This document shows positions 5,976-6,069 of a stretch of 6,069 nucleotides of DNA, piece by piece. How positions within the stretch are numbered: the first letter of the stretch is position 1; each line of letters starts with the position of its first letter. Position numbers and translations under genes: made by a program. Where the stretch lies: NCBI GenBank assembly GCA_910588325.1, contig CAJUPP010000116.1:1-6069 (forward strand), given 5' to 3'. This DNA comes from an uncultured Hungatella sp. GTDB lineage: Bacteria > Bacillota > Clostridia > Lachnospirales > Lachnospiraceae. The notes under the pieces are model-generated. The model had not been told where the DNA came from, searched no databases, and saw only the letters and a list, made by a program, of their open reading frames with translations.

Positions 5976-6069
5976 TGCGCCGGTTCGCGTCCGACCAAAG
6001 GGAGGACAGTTTCCGAAGCGAACCGTGTGCATCCCCCGGAGGGAGCATGTCGGAAGACATGGTATAATC
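5967..6069 (+). other. Candidate structured RNA or small palindromic repeat element (may continue past window)
   Basis: The ends GATTATACC (5967-5975) and GGTATAATC (6061-6069) are perfectly complementary. Inside them, three stem-loops can be drawn without overlap: CGGTTCGC (5981-5988) with GCGAACCG (6018-6025), including an inner GTCC/GGAC pair (5989-5992 with 6004-6007); TGC-A-TCCC (6028-6035) with GGGAGCA (6041-6047), one bulged A; and TGTC (6048-6051) with GACA (6056-6059) closing a GGAA tetraloop, which is of GNRA type on the plus strand. The result is a four-way junction closed by a 9-bp stem. I do not recognise any known riboswitch, ribozyme or tRNA core. The segment is clearly more GC-rich than the intergenic DNA before it. 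The strand is chosen because of the GNRA loop and the extended -10 box at 5950-5957; both points are suggestive only. A MITE-like or REP/BOX-like repeat is an equally good explanation. Confidence 0.5.

Noticed and set aside
5902..6060. Minus-strand 52-codon frame (ATG 6060 to TAG 5902) running through the structured element
   Set aside because: No ribosome binding site precedes it, it passes through both arms of the inverted repeat, and its product has no recognisable motif. It would only merit a second look if the frame were conserved in other copies of the element.
5950..6069. Known riboswitch, tRNA, T-box or self-cleaving ribozyme at the right edge
   Set aside because: I compared by eye with the conserved cores of glycine, cobalamin, SAM, TPP, FMN, c-di-GMP and THF riboswitches, the T-box AGGGTGG motif, and hammerhead CTGATGA/GAAA. 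None is present on either strand.
1..6069. CRISPR array, insertion sequence, rRNA or tRNA gene
   Set aside because: No regularly spaced repeats, no transposase-like frame and no RNA gene signature were found in the window.

Overview
The window looks like a fragment of a motile or formerly motile Gram-positive Clostridia genome, most likely a Lachnospiraceae-type gut Firmicute. The reasons are the flagellar gene order, strong purine-rich ribosome binding sites (AGGAGG type), a TTG start, AT-rich intergenic regions with sigma-A-like promoters, and moderately GC-rich genes. The genus cannot be named from the sequence alone. All five complete genes and the one partial gene read on the minus strand, so transcription runs from high to low coordinates.

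Right part (about 4400-6069): a sodium:alanine/glycine symporter of the AGCS family (start best placed at 5843) ends in a hairpin that contains its own stop codon. Upstream of it, against the window edge, lies a compact GC-rich element (5950-6069). It has an 11-bp perfect inverted repeat, repeated GGTATAATC motifs, and arms that fold on paper into a three-hairpin multibranch structure closed by a 9-bp stem. It could be a structured RNA or a small palindromic repeat element. It is the least explained piece of DNA here.

Middle part (3165-4260): a 307-residue protein preceded by a sigma-28-like promoter and followed by a clear intrinsic terminator. Part of its C-terminal half resembles the end of the flagellar cap protein FliD, but the rest is low-complexity Ser/Thr/Gly sequence, and it is too short to be a normal FliD. 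The 403-bp gap after it (2812-3214) holds two good sigma-A-like promoters for the next genes, one of which would give a leader of about 230 nt.

Left part (1-2811): an operon of basal-body genes, flgB - fliE - fliF - fliG (fliG cut by the window start). These encode a proximal rod protein, the rod/MS-ring adapter, the MS-ring and the C-ring rotor protein, so they build the membrane base of the flagellum from inside outward. The usual flgC between flgB and fliE is absent: only 72 non-coding bases separate them. fliF and fliG overlap by 41 bp.

The most noteworthy points are the missing flgC, the FliD-tail-like orphan protein under a probable flagellar sigma factor, and the structured element at the right edge.
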